Source: an uncultured Clostridia bacterium
GTDB lineage: Bacteria > Bacillota > Clostridia > Oscillospirales > Oscillospiraceae
Reading direction: 5' to 3'
Assembly (NCBI GenBank): GCA_946405655.1
Contig: CAMJHX010000088.1
Coordinates: 1-5,841, forward strand
Length of the DNA: 5,841 nucleotides
Numbering within the stretch: the stretch's first letter is position 1; each line of letters starts with the position of its first letter. A program made the translations under genes and the position numbers. The notes below the pieces were generated by a model that was not told the origin of the DNA, did not search any database, and was given only the letters and a program-made list of their open reading frames with translations. Of this stretch, positions 5,339-5,841 are shown piece by piece.

Positions 5339-5367
5339 ATTATACCACGGCGGAATGCATTTGACAA
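5339..5367 (-). promoter_or_regulatory. Promoter of the PASTA protein gene
   Basis: On the minus strand the -35 box is TTGTCA (5362-5367). A 17-bp spacer leads to a consensus -10 TATAAT (5339-5344), preceded by TGG, which adds an extended -10. The predicted start near 5332 gives a leader of about 60 bases. Confidence 0.7.
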
Positions 5368-5390
5368 TCGCCGGAGGCGGAGGAAACGAC

Positions 5391-5841
5391 ATGGAAAAAA
5401 TTGCACTCGTAACAGGCGGATCGCGCGGCATCGGCGCCGCGACTGCGCTCGCGCTCGCGGCGCGGGGCTGGACCGTGCACGTGAATTATCTGAAATCAAA
5501 AGAAAAGGCCGAGGCGATCGCCGCGCAGACCGGCGGCATCGCCGTGCAGGCGGACGTCTCCGTCAGCGATGACGTCGCGCGCATGGCGGAGCAGACCGGT
5601 CCCGTCTCCCTGCTGGTGAACAACGCGGGCATCGCGCTGCGCGGCGGGCTTTTGACGGACGTGACGGACGAGGCGTGGAATCGGTTGTTGGACGTGAATG
5701 TGAGCGGAATGTTCCGCTGCAGCCGGGCCTATATCCCCGCTATGGTGCACCGCAAGGCCGGGCAGATCATCAACCTCGCCTCGATCCTCGGCGTGATGGG
5801 CGGCTCGTGCGAGGCGCCCTACAGCGCGACGAAGGGCGCGG
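5391..5841 (+). CDS. Short-chain dehydrogenase/reductase, FabG/YmfI-like (cut by the window edge)
   Basis: The first 150 residues are present; classical SDRs of this type run to about 240-250, so roughly 90-100 are missing. The Rossmann cofactor motif TGGSRGIG is at 8-15, with D55-V56 after the third strand and NNAG at 77-80. The full catalytic tetrad is visible: N103, S131, Y144 and K148, with normal Ser-Tyr-Lys spacing. It should be a cytosolic NAD(P)H-dependent carbonyl reductase. The closest general match is 3-oxoacyl-ACP reductase (FabG). However, the GGSCEAPYSATKG segment (137-149) resembles the GASCE-x-x-YS form I associate with YmfI-type EF-P 5-aminopentanone reductases. The ATG has GGAGG (5379-5383) seven bases upstream. 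Confidence 0.9.
   Translation, partial: MEKIALVTGGSRGIGAATALALAARGWTVHVNYLKSKEKAEAIAAQTGGIAVQADVSVSDDVARMAEQTGPVSLLVNNAGIALRGGLLTDVTDEAWNRLLDVNVSGMFRCSRAYIPAMVHRKAGQIINLASILGVMGGSCEAPYSATKGA

Noticed and set aside
5361..5366. TTGACA as a -35 box for the SDR gene
   Set aside because: A -10 box at normal spacing would fall on the ribosome site and start codon (5384-5389, ACGACA), which is not a -10. The reverse strand of this site serves as the -35 of the PASTA gene.

Overview
The window reads as GC-rich chromosomal DNA from a Firmicute, probably a gut-type Clostridia relative (Oscillospiraceae-like). The grounds are purine-rich Shine-Dalgarno sites, recognisable sigma-A-type -35/-10 pairs, a PASTA protein, an InlB-like beta repeat and a large multi-membrane-span YdcF-type protein. 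No rRNA, tRNA or marker protein is present, so the taxonomic call is an inference.

Positions 1-2145 form an accessory-looking block. A hairpin-rich repeat region (1-180) is followed by a promoter and three co-directional plus-strand genes: a DUF4375 (DMP19-like) protein (272-721), an unrecognised 178-residue protein whose ATG overlaps the previous stop (715-1251), and a small HEAT-like helical-repeat protein (1280-1954). The operon ends in a 16-bp perfect palindromic terminator that contains the last stop codon. A second direct copy of the repeat lies at 2041-2119, so the three genes are bracketed by the same element. The first and third genes have unrelated bodies but share nearly the same ribosome-binding site and first ten codons.

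Positions 2146-5841 look like ordinary chromosomal genes, each with visible expression signals. A minus-strand membrane protein ending in a DUF218/YdcF domain (2146-3363, TTG start) is divergent from a plus-strand EamA/DMT transporter (3514-4392). The two promoters lie back to back. The transporter converges on a minus-strand, membrane-anchored PASTA protein that lacks a kinase domain and ends in an InlB-like repeat (4444-5271); a bidirectional terminator separates them. The PASTA gene is divergent from a short-chain dehydrogenase/reductase (5391 to the window edge). That enzyme is FabG-like and may be the YmfI-type EF-P 5-aminopentanone reductase.

The three-gene block may be a small immunity- or stress-type cassette. 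The sequence does not prove this: no toxin, transposase or integrase is visible. The remaining genes are envelope, transport and metabolic functions with no obvious shared pathway.
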